Shown: positions 35,322 through 45,498, counted from the first letter of the stretch. The stretch: DNA of 64,000 nt from a bacterium (GCA_905221325.1 CAJNCS010000002.1:186001-250000); one strand, 5' to 3'. Numbers and translations are program-made. The notes: generated from the sequence alone by a model not told the origin.

Positions 35322-36662
35322 TTACATAAATTGGGCGATAAAAACCACAATGATGATAATTGGAATGATAAAACGAAGAAGGAAAAGCCAGACTTGGAAA
35401 AGTCCCTGTTTCCATGCTCTTTCATTGATATGGAGTTCCTCCATGGCAAGAGCCTTCTTAAAGATGTAGCCTGTAAAGAGAGAAAGGCAGAGGGCTCCAA
35501 ATGGCATGAGGAGATTGGAAACCAAGAAATCCATAGCATCAAAGAAGGTCTTCCCAAAGATGTGAACATCCGCCATGACTCCATAGGATAGGGCTGAAGG
35601 AATACCAAATACAAAGGTCAAAATTCCTAAAATGGCACTCCACTTGGCACGCTTGCGGTTGTCCTGATTGGTGATATTGCCCACATTGATTTCCAGCATC
35701 ACGACAGAAGAAGTGACCGTCGCAAAGAGGAAGAGCAAGAGGAAGAGGATGTAGAAAATGGTTCCAAAAGGCATCTTGTCAAAGAGTTGAGGCAAGACGA
35801 TAAAGAGCAGGCTTGGTCCCCCTTCAGACTGGATATTGAAGGCTGACATGGCTGGGAAAATGGCTAGTCCCGCCATGATGGATACCGAGATGTTCATGGC
35901 TACGATGGAAATCCCTGACTGGACCAGATTAGTTTTCTTATCCAAGTAGGAAGCATAGGTCAGCATGGCTGTAACCCCTAGTGAGAGGGCAAAGAAAGAT
36001 TGTCCCAGAGCATAGAGGAGACCTGCGCTAGTTAGTTTTGAAAAGTCTGGTTTGAGGAAGTAGAGAACGCCTTCCATGGCATTTGGCAAGCTGAGCGAGC
36101 GCCCAATGATCACAACAAAGATGATAAAGAGCAGGGGCATCATGACTTTCGAAGCTCTTTCAATCCCTTTTTGAACCCCACGTGATACAATAAAGATATT
36201 CAACAAGATAAAGGCAGCTTGTGCGCCAAGGGCAATGGCTGGATTTGAAATGATTGTAGTAAATAACTGAGCATAATCACCCGTTCCACCAAGTTGGAAC
36301 AATTTTCCAAACTCAATACCTAGATAGACTAAAATCCATCCACCGATAACACTGTAAAAGGATAGGAGGATAAAGAGGGCAAAGGCACCAATCCAACCGA
36401 TAAAGTTGTACTTGTTATTGTTGCCCAGTTTTCCAAAGGTTCTGATAGCGGAAACGCCAGCACTACGGCCAAGGGCAAATTCAGCCAGCAGGAGCGGGAA
36501 ACCGATTAAAATAGTGGAAATGAGAAAGACTAGTAAAAAGCCTCCACCGCCATTAGCAGCGGTCATGTAAGGAAACTTCCAAACGGCTCCAAGTCCGATG
36601 GCTGAACCAGCAGATGCTAGGATAAAGCCCAGTTTCGATCCCCATTGCGATTTTTCTGACAT
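35322..36662 (-). CDS. Neurotransmitter:sodium symporter (NSS) family transporter
   Basis: 446 residues, LeuT fold with about eleven to twelve membrane segments. The N-terminal signature WGSKLGFILASAGSAIGLGAVWKFPYM (shown in part: AGSAIGLG, WKFPY) is the Na+/substrate-binding helix 1. NSS proteins import amino acids with sodium; the substrate here is unknown. The start at 36662 is chosen because it precedes the conserved helix and follows GGAG; an in-frame extension to 36749 runs through a terminator-like hairpin. A 120-base leader precedes it. Confidence 0.9.
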   Translation of the reverse strand: MSEKSQWGSKLGFILASAGSAIGLGAVWKFPYMTAANGGGGFLLVFLISTILIGFPLLLAEFALGRSAGVSAIRTFGKLGNNNKYNFIGWIGAFALFILLSFYSVIGGWILVYLGIEFGKLFQLGGTGDYAQLFTTIISNPAIALGAQAAFILLNIFIVSRGVQKGIERASKVMMPLLFIIFVVIIGRSLSLPNAMEGVLYFLKPDFSKLTSAGLLYALGQSFFALSLGVTAMLTYASYLDKKTNLVQSGISIVAMNISVSIMAGLAIFPAMSAFNIQSEGGPSLLFIVLPQLFDKMPFGTIFYILFLLLFLFATVTSSVVMLEINVGNITNQDNRKRAKWSAILGILTFVFGIPSALSYGVMADVHIFGKTFFDAMDFLVSNLLMPFGALCLSLFTGYIFKKALAMEELHINERAWKQGLFQVWLFLLRFIIPIIIIVVFIAQFM

Positions 36663-36673
36663 AGTTGAAACTC

Positions 36674-36707
36674 CAATCTCGTTTTTTAAACAATCTCGTT
36701 TTTTAAA
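36674..36707 (-). repeat. 17-bp perfect tandem repeat in the NSS leader
   Basis: CAATCTCGTTTTTTAAA (plus strand) occurs twice back to back, 36674-36690 and 36691-36707. It lies between the attenuator-like hairpin and the start codon and touches the GGAG of the RBS. Confidence 0.8.
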
Positions 36708-36712
36708 ATAAG

Positions 36713-36765
36713 AAAAGGCTACTTGAGTTGTCAAATAGCCCTCTCTCAATGGCTCTTTATGAGCC
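36713..36765 (-). promoter_or_regulatory. Leader hairpins resembling an attenuator
   Basis: Minus strand: GGCTC / GAGCC hairpin (36751-36765), then GGCTATTTGA / TCAAGTAGCC hairpin (36717-36740) followed by TTTTCTTATTTT, a terminator inside the 5' leader of the NSS gene. No known riboswitch is recognised. Confidence 0.6.
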
Positions 36766-36790
36766 TTCTGTTTGATTGATAGACTTGACT

Positions 36791-36819
36791 ATCCTATCAT
36801 GTTTTCTAAGGTCTGTCAA
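36791..36819 (-). promoter_or_regulatory. Promoter of the NSS transporter gene
   Basis: Minus strand TTGACA (36819-36814), 17-bp spacer, TAGGAT (36796-36791). Confidence 0.7.
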
Positions 36820-36880
36820 GAAAACCATTTTCAAGTTTTCACACCTTTCTCAAAAAGTTAAAAATTTTTCGTAAAAACAC

Positions 36881-36911
36881 TTGACTCTGACCTAAGGGGA
36901 GGGGATATACT
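36881..36911 (+). promoter_or_regulatory. MerR-type promoter with 19-bp spacer
   Basis: TTGACT (36881-36886), 19-bp spacer containing CCTAAGG, TATACT (36906-36911). The overlong spacer is the hallmark of promoters that MerR proteins activate by DNA distortion; it suggests the regulator controls its own gene. Confidence 0.75.
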
Positions 36912-36931
36912 ATCCTTGTAAGGAGGAAATC

Positions 36932-37672
36932 ATGTACCATATAAAAGAAGCTGCGCAGCTTTCAGGTGTCTCTGTCAAGACCCTGCACCACTACGATAAA
37001 ATAGGACTCTTGGTTCCGTTAAAGTCGGAAAACGGCTATCGAACCTATAGTCAAGAGGATTTGGAACGCCTTCAGGTCATTCTGTATTACAAGTATCTAG
37101 GCTTTTCTTTAGAAAAAATAGCAGAGCTATTAAAGGAAGAAAGGACAGATTTATTGCTCCATTTGACCAGGCAGTTGGACTATCTAACTCGAGAAAGGCA
37201 ACATCTGGATACCTTGATTTCCACCTTGCAAAAAACCATTCAAGAACAAAAAGGAGAAAGAAAAATGACCATTGAGGAAAAATTCACGGGATTTAGTTAT
37301 CAAGACAATCAAAAATACCACCAAGAAGCGGTAGAAAAATATGGTCAAGAAGTCATGGATCAGGCCCTCGAGCGCCAAAAAGGACGTGAAGACGAGGCTA
37401 CGACTTCCTTTAACCAAGTCTTTCAAGCCTTGGCTCAAAATCTTCAAGCTGGTCTGCCTGAAACAGCAGCTGAAAACCAAGAGCAAGCAGCTAAGCTCTT
37501 GCAAGCCCTTCGTACTTATGGATTTGACTGCTCTATTGAGGTCTTTGGCCATATCGGAAAAGGCTACGTCTATAACCCAGAGTTTAAGGAAAACATTGAC
37601 AAATTTGGAGCTGGAACAGCCCAGTACACATCAGATGTCATTGCGACTTATGTTCAGACAAATGCAGAATAA
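36932..37672 (+). CDS. MerR-family regulator with TipAS domain
   Basis: 246 residues. Residues 1-70 are the MerR winged HTH (YHIKEAAQLSGVSVKTLHHYDKIG), 75-110 form a dimer coiled coil, and the C-terminal half (FSYQDNQKYHQEAVEKYG to YVQTNAE) matches the TipAS drug-sensing domain. TipAL/Mta-type regulators bind multiple drugs and activate their own or transporter genes. An internal Met at about residue 111 could give a short TipAS form, as in TipA, but no strong internal RBS was confirmed. No drug pump lies next to it. Confidence 0.9.
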   Translation: MYHIKEAAQLSGVSVKTLHHYDKIGLLVPLKSENGYRTYSQEDLERLQVILYYKYLGFSLEKIAELLKEERTDLLLHLTRQLDYLTRERQHLDTLISTLQKTIQEQKGERKMTIEEKFTGFSYQDNQKYHQEAVEKYGQEVMDQALERQKGREDEATTSFNQVFQALAQNLQAGLPETAAENQEQAAKLLQALRTYGFDCSIEVFGHIGKGYVYNPEFKENIDKFGAGTAQYTSDVIATYVQTNAE

Positions 37673-37702
37673 ATAGGCTAGGAATTTCCTAGCCTATTTT
37701 TT
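37671..37702. terminator. Bidirectional terminator
   Basis: AAATAGGCTAGGAA / TTCCTAGCCTATTT stem with A/T runs, between the MerR gene and the convergent Nudix gene. Confidence 0.9.
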
Positions 37703-38156
37703 ACTTCAAGTCATAAAGCCATTCGTCACCGTCTTTGTAGTAAAAGAATTCACTGAGATCTTCTTCTAGAAACACACAAAGCATATCAGACATATCATCG
37801 GTTGCAAGTTTTAGACGAGAAAGATTTTCAAAGTCCTCCCACCAAACTTTCCCTTCGTCTGAAGACTGGAGTTCACCAGTAAAGTGTTCTGTCTTGTAAA
37901 AAAGGACGACATATCGATAATCCTTGTCATCGTACCAGTTTTTGATACCACAGAGTTGGGGCTTGGAAATGGTCAGACCAGTTTCTTCTTTCACCTCACG
38001 AATGACAGCATCGACAAAGGATTCGCCACGTTCAACATGACCACCAGGAAAAGTAATGCCGGGCCAGTCGGGACTAACTCGATCTTGAACCAGAACCTTG
38101 TCTCCGTTTTTAATCATGCACATGTTGACAAATTCAACTGATTCTCTTCTATTCAT
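37701..38156 (-). CDS. Nudix hydrolase
   Basis: 151 residues with a complete Nudix box (GGHVERGESF...REVKEETGL). The WPGITFPGGHVE lead-in resembles 8-oxo-dGTP/dGTP hydrolases of the MutT group. Substrate not determinable; cleaning of oxidised nucleotides would suit a peroxide-producing cell. It follows the flavoprotein gene by 19 bases on the same strand, so the two are probably co-transcribed. Confidence 0.9.
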   Translation of the reverse strand: MNRRESVEFVNMCMIKNGDKVLVQDRVSPDWPGITFPGGHVERGESFVDAVIREVKEETGLTISKPQLCGIKNWYDDKDYRYVVLFYKTEHFTGELQSSDEGKVWWEDFENLSRLKLATDDMSDMLCVFLEEDLSEFFYYKDGDEWLYDLK

Positions 38157-38175
38157 TTTTTACAACCTTTGATCT

Positions 38176-39408
<1,233 letters not shown>

Positions 39409-40254
39409 TTAGTTAATTTCATATCCCATCAACAAACCGCCATCTTCTGCATAGAAACTGCAGAGACCAGATGTTGGAATGATTTTGATATTGGCTTGAG
39501 GGAAGGTTTCCAGCAAGCGTTTCGACAATTGCTGACAGAATTTTTCATTGCTGCGATGAGCCATGACGATACGGCCACCAGTATAGCCAGCCTTGATGAG
39601 TTCTTCATAGGCTGCTTGAAGGGATTTTTTTGGTCCACGCGCTTTCTGGAGCAGTTCTAAGGTTCCAGTTTCACTTGCTTCCCCGACCATACGGATGTTG
39701 AGAAGGCCAACGACTGTACCGATAAGCTTACTCAAACGGCCATTTTTTACCAAGTTATCGACTTTAGCGAGGACAAAGAGCAACTTGGTTTTTTCTTGGT
39801 AGGCTGTAATAGCTTCAACAATTTCCTCAAAAGAAAGTCCTTGATCAATCAAATCATTGATTTTTTCGACAATCAAGTCAACCTCACCACCTGCAGACAA
39901 TGTATCGATCACATGAATCTGAGTGTCAGGATGTTCTTCAAGATAGATATTCTTAGCGAGCTGTGCACTATTATGGCTACCTGAAAGAGTACCAGTAATG
40001 GTAACGACAAAGATATGCTTAGCACCTTCGAATGCACGCAAGTAGTCATCAGGGCTAGGACAAGCTGATTTTGAAGCCTCAGAAGTTGCATACATGGTTT
40101 CCATCATGTGGTCAATGTCAAGATTGGCATCATCGATAAAGACCTGATTAGCTACTTGAATGGTTAAAGGAACACTAACAAATTCAGTATCAATAGCAGG
40201 AGTTGCCAGTTGATGATAATCACAACCAGAGTCAGCTACAATCTTCCAAGTCAT
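39409..40254 (-). CDS. degV: DegV-family fatty-acid-binding protein
   Basis: 281 residues of normal DegV length, beginning KIVADSGCDYHQL and containing TSAPSPDD-like SACPSPDDYLRAF, TITGTLSGSHNSA and GRIVMAHRSNEKF. DegV/FakB proteins bind fatty acids and, in some cases, present them to the kinase FakA. Which type this is cannot be told. Single-gene unit on the minus strand. Confidence 0.9.
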   Translation of the reverse strand: MTWKIVADSGCDYHQLATPAIDTEFVSVPLTIQVANQVFIDDANLDIDHMMETMYATSEASKSACPSPDDYLRAFEGAKHIFVVTITGTLSGSHNSAQLAKNIYLEEHPDTQIHVIDTLSAGGEVDLIVEKINDLIDQGLSFEEIVEAITAYQEKTKLLFVLAKVDNLVKNGRLSKLIGTVVGLLNIRMVGEASETGTLELLQKARGPKKSLQAAYEELIKAGYTGGRIVMAHRSNEKFCQQLSKRLLETFPQANIKIIPTSGLCSFYAEDGGLLMGYEIN

Positions 40255-40378
40255 AGAAATTCTCCATCTTTGTCACTTATACATTGACAAAGGTTCTGTC
40301 TTTTTTTACAATTATATCATGAAAGCCCTTGAAACAAAAGTACCACCTCTCTGTTGTCACAAGTAGAAAGAAATTGTT

Positions 40379-40936
40379 ATGTCTGAACGTAGAATGTCTG
40401 AAAAATCTCTTGAAAATCTCAGAAAATCAAATCAAGAATCCAATTTTTTAACCAGAGAAGCAATCGAGACGGCTCTTTTGCAACTTCTAGAAAAAAAAGA
40501 TTTGGCCAAGATCAGCATTTCGGAGCTGGTCAAGCGAGCGGGCGTCTCTCGTGCCGCCTTCTATCGTAACTATGACTCTAAAGAAGAAATTTTGGAAAGC
40601 GTCTTTAAACGCAGTGTCCATAACATCATGGAACAGCTCAGCCACTACGATGTCAAAACGGACCTTTATCTAGTCTGGGTTCACCTTTTTCGAGCAGCAA
40701 AGAAAGAAGCTAAGGTTATCCAACTTGCTCTGGACTACCACTTGGAAAAGATTTTCGTCCAAGCCATGCAGGAATTTCTGGAAAAATACCACGGAAAATC
40801 AAAAGGTGTCAGCAGCTACCTTCATTCCTTTTGGAGTTCTGCCATCGTATCGGTTCTGCTCAAATGGATCAAGGATGGCATGAAGGTTCCAGCTGAAAAG
40901 ATTGCTGATCTACGCTTGCCATTTTTCAAAAAATAA
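40379..40936 (+). CDS. TetR-family transcriptional regulator
   Basis: 185 residues. N-terminal HTH about residues 26-68 (TREAIETALLQLLEKKDLAKISISELVKRAGVSRAAFYRNY in part: LVKRAGVSRAAFYRNY), then a helical TetR_C-like domain. A second Met at residue 6 is an alternative start; the RBS is weak for both. It lies divergent from degV and 18 bases before the dCMP deaminase gene, so it could regulate either. Effector unknown. Confidence 0.88.
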   Translation: MSERRMSEKSLENLRKSNQESNFLTREAIETALLQLLEKKDLAKISISELVKRAGVSRAAFYRNYDSKEEILESVFKRSVHNIMEQLSHYDVKTDLYLVWVHLFRAAKKEAKVIQLALDYHLEKIFVQAMQEFLEKYHGKSKGVSSYLHSFWSSAIVSVLLKWIKDGMKVPAEKIADLRLPFFKK

Positions 40937-40954
40937 AGGACAAGGAGAAGAATT

Positions 40955-41422
40955 ATGAAAGAAAAAAGACTGGCTTGGGATGAGTACTTTGCAGCCCAGG
41001 CCCTATTAATTGCCAATCGTTCTACCTGCAAACGTGCCAAGGTGGGAGCTGTCCTAGTCAAGGATAATAAGGTGATTTCAACAGGCTACAATGGTTCCGT
41101 ATCAGGAACGGAGCACTGTATCGACCACGAATGTCTGGTCATTGAAGGTCACTGTGTCCGAACCCTTCACGCGGAGGTCAACGCCATCTTGCAAGGGGCT
41201 GAACGAGGGGTTCCAAGAGGATTTACAGCCTATGTGACGCATTTTCCGTGTCTGAACTGTACCAAACAACTGCTACAAGTTGGTTGCAAGCGTGTGGTTT
41301 ATATCAACCAGTACCGAATGGATGACTATGCCCAGTACCTTTATCATGAAAAAGGCACCGAGTTGACCCATTTGCCATTAGAGACTGTTCAGACAGCTCT
41401 TCAAGAGGCAGATTTGATTTAG
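40955..41422 (+). CDS. comEB: dCMP deaminase / ComEB-family protein
   Basis: 155 residues. Zinc deaminase motifs HAEVNAI (His72, Glu74) and PCLNC (Cys99, Cys102) are intact, and TGYNGSVSG is typical of dCMP deaminases. It makes dUMP from dCMP for dTMP synthesis. In B. subtilis the homologue ComEB sits in a competence operon but is not needed for uptake; here it lies alone. RBS AAGGAG. Confidence 0.9.
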   Translation: MKEKRLAWDEYFAAQALLIANRSTCKRAKVGAVLVKDNKVISTGYNGSVSGTEHCIDHECLVIEGHCVRTLHAEVNAILQGAERGVPRGFTAYVTHFPCLNCTKQLLQVGCKRVVYINQYRMDDYAQYLYHEKGTELTHLPLETVQTALQEADLI

Positions 41423-41440
41423 AAATTAATAAAAATAAAT

Positions 41441-41469
41441 GGTTTAGAAAGCTTTTTAAACCGTTTTTT
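41441..41469 (+). terminator. Terminator of the dCMP deaminase gene
   Basis: GGTTTA...AAGCTT...TAAACC hairpin followed by six T residues; its end adjoins the upp extended -10. Confidence 0.75.
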
Positions 41470-41477
41470 GGTATAAT
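41469..41477 (+). promoter_or_regulatory. Extended -10 promoter of upp
   Basis: TGGTATAAT, 34 bases before the upp ATG. Confidence 0.65.
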
Positions 41478-41510
41478 AAGAAGAATAAATTGAAAGAAGG
41501 AATTCAGAAA

Positions 41511-42140
41511 ATGGGAAAAATTGAAGTCATTAATCATCCACTCATTCAACACAAATTGTCAATCTTGCGTCGTACAGATACTTCTACAAAAGCTTTTCGT
41601 GAACTAGTAGACGAGATTGCAATGTTGATGGGATATGAAGTACTTCGTGATCTTCCACTTGAAGACGTGGAAATCGAAACACCTATCACAAAGACCGTTC
41701 AAAAACAATTGGCTGGGAAAAAATTGGCGATTGTCCCAATCTTGCGTGCAGGTATCGGGATGGTAGATGGGCTCTTGAGCTTGGTTCCAGCAGCAAAAGT
41801 TGGTCATATCGGTATGTACCGTGATGAAGAAACCCTTCAACCAGTTGAATACTTGGTGAAATTGCCTGAGGACATTGACCAACGTCAAATCTTTGTCGTC
41901 GATCCAATGCTTGCAACAGGTGGATCAGCAATCTTGGCCGTAGACTCGCTTAAAAAACGTGGCGCATCAAATATCAAGTTTGTCTGCCTAGTAGCTGCTC
42001 CAGAAGGAGTGAAAGCTCTTCAAGCAGCTCACCCAGATGTCGAAATCTTTACAGCAGCTCTGGACGAACACTTGAATGAACATGGCTATATTGTTCCAGG
42101 TCTCGGAGATGCTGGAGACCGCTTGTTCGGTACGAAATAA
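41511..42140 (+). CDS. upp: Uracil phosphoribosyltransferase
   Basis: 209 residues from the ATG at 41511 behind AAGGA; the in-frame TTG at 41490 would place the start inside the leader. [18 protein letters not shown], the PRPP loop [11 protein letters not shown] and the C-terminal uracil site [13 protein letters not shown] are all present. Upp salvages uracil to UMP. Confidence 0.97.
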   Translation: MGKIEVINHPLIQHKLSILRRTDTSTKAFRELVDEIAMLMGYEVLRDLPLEDVEIETPITKTVQKQLAGKKLAIVPILRAGIGMVDGLLSLVPAAKVGHIGMYRDEETLQPVEYLVKLPEDIDQRQIFVVDPMLATGGSAILAVDSLKKRGASNIKFVCLVAAPEGVKALQAAHPDVEIFTAALDEHLNEHGYIVPGLGDAGDRLFGTK

Positions 42141-42234
42141 GACTCAGATAGAGTCTTAAAGATGAAATTGGAGGATGTTTCTAATTTCGCGAGGAGGTTG
42201 AATTTTTGATTCTGTCGATAGTATAGAGCAAAAA

Positions 42235-42264
42235 TTTGACCTTTTTTGACCAAAAAGATATAAT
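42235..42264 (+). promoter_or_regulatory. clpP promoter with CtsR operator
   Basis: TTTGACC TTT TTTGACC (42235-42251) is, on the minus strand, GGTCAAA-AAA-GGTCAAA, the CtsR heptad pair. It overlaps the -35 TTGACC (42236-42241); TATAAT follows at 42259-42264 after a 17-bp spacer. Heat inactivates CtsR and releases clpP. Confidence 0.9.
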
Positions 42265-42318
42265 AATTCTGTATTGAGTCGCATGACTAAGAAAATTCAA
42301 CATTAAAAGGAGAAATGA

Positions 42319-42909
42319 ATGATTCCTGTAGTTATTGAACAAACAAGCCGTGGAGAACGTTCCTATGATATTTACTCTCGTCTTTTGAAAGACCGCATTA
42401 TCATGCTAACAGGTCCAGTAGAAGACAACATGGCTAACTCCGTTATCGCCCAATTACTTTTCTTGGATGCCCAAGATAGTACAAAGGATATTTACCTTTA
42501 TGTCAATACACCTGGAGGTTCTGTGTCAGCTGGTTTGGCAATCGTTGATACTATGAACTTTATCAAGGCAGATGTCCAAACCATCGTGATGGGGATGGCT
42601 GCATCTATGGGGACTGTTATTGCATCAAGTGGTGCAAAAGGCAAACGCTTCATGCTTCCAAATGCAGAGTACATGATTCACCAACCAATGGGTGGTACAG
42701 GTGGTGGTACCCAACAGACAGATATGGCAATCGCTGCAGAGCACTTGCTCAAAACTCGTAAGACTTTGGAGCAAATCCTTGCAGATAATTCTGGTAAATC
42801 AGTTGAGCAAATTCATGCAGATGCGGAACGTGATTACTGGATGAGTGCCCAAGAAACGCTTGAATATGGCTTTATTGATGAAATCATGGCTAACAATTCT
42901 TTGAGCTAA
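42319..42909 (+). CDS. clpP: ATP-dependent Clp protease proteolytic subunit
   Basis: 196 residues with the serine-protease triad Ser96 (GMAASMGT), His121 (YMIHQP) and Asp172. ClpP forms the tetradecameric barrel fed by ClpC, ClpE, ClpX or ClpL. RBS AAAGGAGA. Its CtsR operator ties it to the heat-shock regulon. Single gene ended by a terminator at 42920. Confidence 0.98.
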   Translation: MIPVVIEQTSRGERSYDIYSRLLKDRIIMLTGPVEDNMANSVIAQLLFLDAQDSTKDIYLYVNTPGGSVSAGLAIVDTMNFIKADVQTIVMGMAASMGTVIASSGAKGKRFMLPNAEYMIHQPMGGTGGGTQQTDMAIAAEHLLKTRKTLEQILADNSGKSVEQIHADAERDYWMSAQETLEYGFIDEIMANNSLS

Positions 42910-42919
42910 GCAACCTAGA

Positions 42920-42947
42920 AAGCAAACTCGACGGAGTTTGCTTTTTT
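42920..42947 (+). terminator. Terminator of clpP
   Basis: AAGCAAACTC / GAGTTTGCTT stem with loop GACG and a T run; a TATAAT follows at 42951 and may start ylbG. Confidence 0.9.
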
Positions 42948-42988
42948 TGATATAATTAGGAGAAGATTTCTTAGAAAGAGGATTCACC

Positions 42989-43264
42989 ATGTTTGAAAAG
43001 GTCAATCGTTCAGGATTAATCATCTATCTTTACTATAATCGAGATGCAAAAAAACTTCAGGAATACGGTGACATCTGTTACCATTCTAAGAAGCATCGTT
43101 ACTTGCAGCTCTATGTTCCAACTGAGGAGCTAGATGACTTAGTTGAGAGATTAGGTAAGGAAAGATTTATCAAAAAAATAAGACGTTCCCACATTCAAGA
43201 GTTAGAAACTCCCTTTGTTGGCAATCTCTATCGCACTGAGGAAAACGTTATCATTAAAAAATGA
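42989..43264 (+). CDS. ylbG: YlbG-family protein (DUF2129)
   Basis: 91 residues matching Ylb[22 protein letters not shown], then [11 protein letters not shown] and an acidic helix. Function unknown; the family is small, cytoplasmic and conserved in Firmicutes. It lies between clpP and the liv operon. RBS AAGAGG precedes the ATG. Confidence 0.85.
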   Translation: MFEKVNRSGLIIYLYYNRDAKKLQEYGDICYHSKKHRYLQLYVPTEELDDLVERLGKERFIKKIRRSHIQELETPFVGNLYRTEENVIIKK

Positions 43265-43274
43265 AATAAATGTG

Positions 43275-43303
43275 TTGACAATTTTCTGATAATTCGGTAT
43301 ATT
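43275..43303 (+). promoter_or_regulatory. livJ promoter
   Basis: TTGACA (43275-43280), 17-bp spacer, TATATT (43298-43303). Confidence 0.8.
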
Positions 43304-43344
43304 CTTAACATACTATTTTTGAAACAACTATAAGGAGATTAAAA

Positions 43345-44505
43345 ATGAAGAAAAAATTTGCCCTATCTTTTGTGGCTCTTGCTAGCGTAGCTCTTCTCGC
43401 TGCCTGTGGAGAGGTTAAGTCAGGAGCGTCAAATACAACTGGAAATCCAGTAGACGAGAAAACAGTTAAGATTGGTTTTAACTTTGAAGAAACAGGTGCT
43501 GTAGCTGCCTACGGTACTTCTGAGCAAAAGGGTGCTCAACTTGCTGTTGATGAAATCAATGCTGCTGGTGGTATCGATGGAAAACAAATCGAAGTTGTAG
43601 ACAAAGACAACAAATCTGAAACAGCTGAAGCAGCTTCTGTTACAACGAACCTTGTAACTCAATCAAAAGTTGCAGCTATCGTAGGACCTGCGACATCTGG
43701 AGCAACTGCCGCAGCTGTAGCAAACGCTACTCAAGCAGGAGTGCCATTGATTTCACCAAGTGCGACTCAAGATGGATTGACCAAAGGTCAAGAATATCTA
43801 TTTATCGGAACTTTCCAAGATAGCTTCCAAGGGAAGATTATTTCTAACTATGTAACAAACAAATTGAATGCTAAGAAGGTCGTTCTATATACTGACAATG
43901 CAAGTGACTATGCTAAAGGTATTGCTAAATCTTTCCGCGAAGCCTACAAGGGTGAGATTGTAGCAGATGAAACGTTTGTGGCAGGTGATACAGACTTCCA
44001 AGCAGCCCTTACTAAAATGAAAGGGAAAGAGTTTGACGCTATCGTTGTCCCAGGCTACTACACAGAAGCAGGTAAAATCGTAAATCAAGCCCGTGGTATG
44101 GGAATTGATAAACCAATCGTTGGTGGTGATGGATTTAACGGTGAAGAATTTGTTCAACAAGCAACAGCTGAAAAAGCATCAAACATTTACTTCATCTCAG
44201 GATTCTCAACTACAGTTGATGTTTCTGAAAAAGCTAAAGCCTTCCTTGAAGCATACCGTGCTAAATACAATGAAGAGCCTTCAACCTTCTCAGCCTTGGC
44301 CTATGACTCAGTTTACCTAGTAGCAAATGCTGCAAAAGGTGCTAAAAACTCAGGTGAAATCAAGGACAACCTTGCTAAAACCAAAGATTTTGATGGTGTA
44401 ACTGGTCAAACAAGCTTTGATGCTGACCACAATACAGTGAAAACTGCTTACATGATGACTATGAACAATGGTAAAGTAGAAGCAGCAGAAGTTGTAAAAC
44501 CATAA
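43345..44505 (+). CDS. livJ: Branched-chain amino acid ABC transporter binding lipoprotein
   Basis: 386 residues. Lipoprotein signal with LAAC (Cys21), then a type-I periplasmic binding fold of the Leu/Ile/Val group (VKIGFNFEETGAVAAYG; VGPATSGATAAAVANAT). It captures branched-chain amino acids outside the membrane. It leads livJHMGF; the 120-base gap before livH has a partial hairpin that may lower downstream expression relative to the abundant binding protein. Confidence 0.95.
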   Translation: MKKKFALSFVALASVALLAACGEVKSGASNTTGNPVDEKTVKIGFNFEETGAVAAYGTSEQKGAQLAVDEINAAGGIDGKQIEVVDKDNKSETAEAASVTTNLVTQSKVAAIVGPATSGATAAAVANATQAGVPLISPSATQDGLTKGQEYLFIGTFQDSFQGKIISNYVTNKLNAKKVVLYTDNASDYAKGIAKSFREAYKGEIVADETFVAGDTDFQAALTKMKGKEFDAIVVPGYYTEAGKIVNQARGMGIDKPIVGGDGFNGEEFVQQATAEKASNIYFISGFSTTVDVSEKAKAFLEAYRAKYNEEPSTFSALAYDSVYLVANAAKGAKNSGEIKDNLAKTKDFDGVTGQTSFDADHNTVKTAYMMTMNNGKVEAAEVVKP

Positions 44506-44526
44506 CATTAGAATAGTAGTTGAAAT

Positions 44527-44555
44527 AGGGAATGAGCCTTTGACTCACTCCCTGT
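44527..44555 (+). promoter_or_regulatory. Intercistronic hairpin between livJ and livH
   Basis: AGGGA-TGAG / CTCA-TCCCT imperfect stem followed by only GTTTCGG. Too weak to be a full terminator; likely partial termination or a 3'-end stabiliser for livJ mRNA. Confidence 0.5.
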
Positions 44556-44625
44556 TTCGGTGTTTATGAACTTGTGAAAATGATGAAAATTTTCTAAAAA
44601 ATAACGATAGAAAAGAGTGAATGCT

Positions 44626-45495
44626 ATGCTCCAACAACTTGTGAATGGTTTAATTCTGGGTAGTGTTTATGCACTTTTGGCTTTGGGTTATACCATGGTT
44701 TATGGAATTATCAAACTCATCAACTTCGCCCACGGTGATATTTATATGATAGGTGCCTTTATTGGTTACTTTTTGATTAATTCCTTCCAAATGGATTTCT
44801 TTTTAGCTTTGATTATTTCAATGGCAGGAACCGCACTACTTGGTGTTGTGATTGAATTTCTTGCCTACCGTCCTTTGCGACACTCTACACGTATTGCCGT
44901 ATTGATTACTGCCATCGGAGTGTCTTTCCTACTGGAATACGGAATGGTTTATCTAGTAGGTGCCAATACTCGTGCCTTCCCTCAAGCAATTGAAACAGTC
45001 CGCTTTGACTTGGGACCAATTAGCTTGACAAATGTTCAATTGATGATTTTAGCAGTTTCTGTACTGTTGATGGTTTTATTACAATTGATCGTCCAAAAAA
45101 CAAAAATGGGGAAAGCCATGCGTGCGGTATCAGTTGATAGTGACGCAGCTCAATTGATGGGAATTAATGTAAATCGTACAATCAGCTTTACCTTTGCTTT
45201 GGGTTCAGCCCTTGCTGGTGCGGCAGGTGTCCTCATTGCCCTTTACTACAACTCTCTTGAACCTTTGATGGGCGTGACTCCAGGTCTAAAATCATTCGTT
45301 GCAGCCGTACTTGGTGGTATTGGGATTATTCCTGGTGCAGCTTTAGGGGGATTTGTGATTGGCTTGTTGGAAACATTTGCTACTGCCTTCGGTATGTCTG
45401 ATTTCCGTGATGCTATCGTATATGGTATCTTGCTTTTGATTCTGATTGTTCGACCTGCGGGTATCCTTGGTAAGAATGTGAAAGAGAAGGTGTAA
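44626..45495 (+). CDS. livH: Branched-chain amino acid ABC permease LivH
   Basis: 289 residues with about eight membrane segments; begins MLQQLVNGLILGSVYALLALG, the LivH hallmark, and includes the coupling-loop region near MRAVSVDSDAAQLMGIN. The ATG at 44626 is preferred over a GTG at 44617, because AAAAGAG is spaced correctly. It forms the membrane channel with LivM. Confidence 0.93.
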   Translation: MLQQLVNGLILGSVYALLALGYTMVYGIIKLINFAHGDIYMIGAFIGYFLINSFQMDFFLALIISMAGTALLGVVIEFLAYRPLRHSTRIAVLITAIGVSFLLEYGMVYLVGANTRAFPQAIETVRFDLGPISLTNVQLMILAVSVLLMVLLQLIVQKTKMGKAMRAVSVDSDAAQLMGINVNRTISFTFALGSALAGAAGVLIALYYNSLEPLMGVTPGLKSFVAAVLGGIGIIPGAALGGFVIGLLETFATAFGMSDFRDAIVYGILLLILIVRPAGILGKNVKEKV

Positions 45496-45498
45496 ACA

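Noticed and set aside
42138..42160. AAGACTC / GAGTCTT hairpin after upp as a terminator
   Set aside because: The stem is short and no T run follows, so it was not listed as a terminator.
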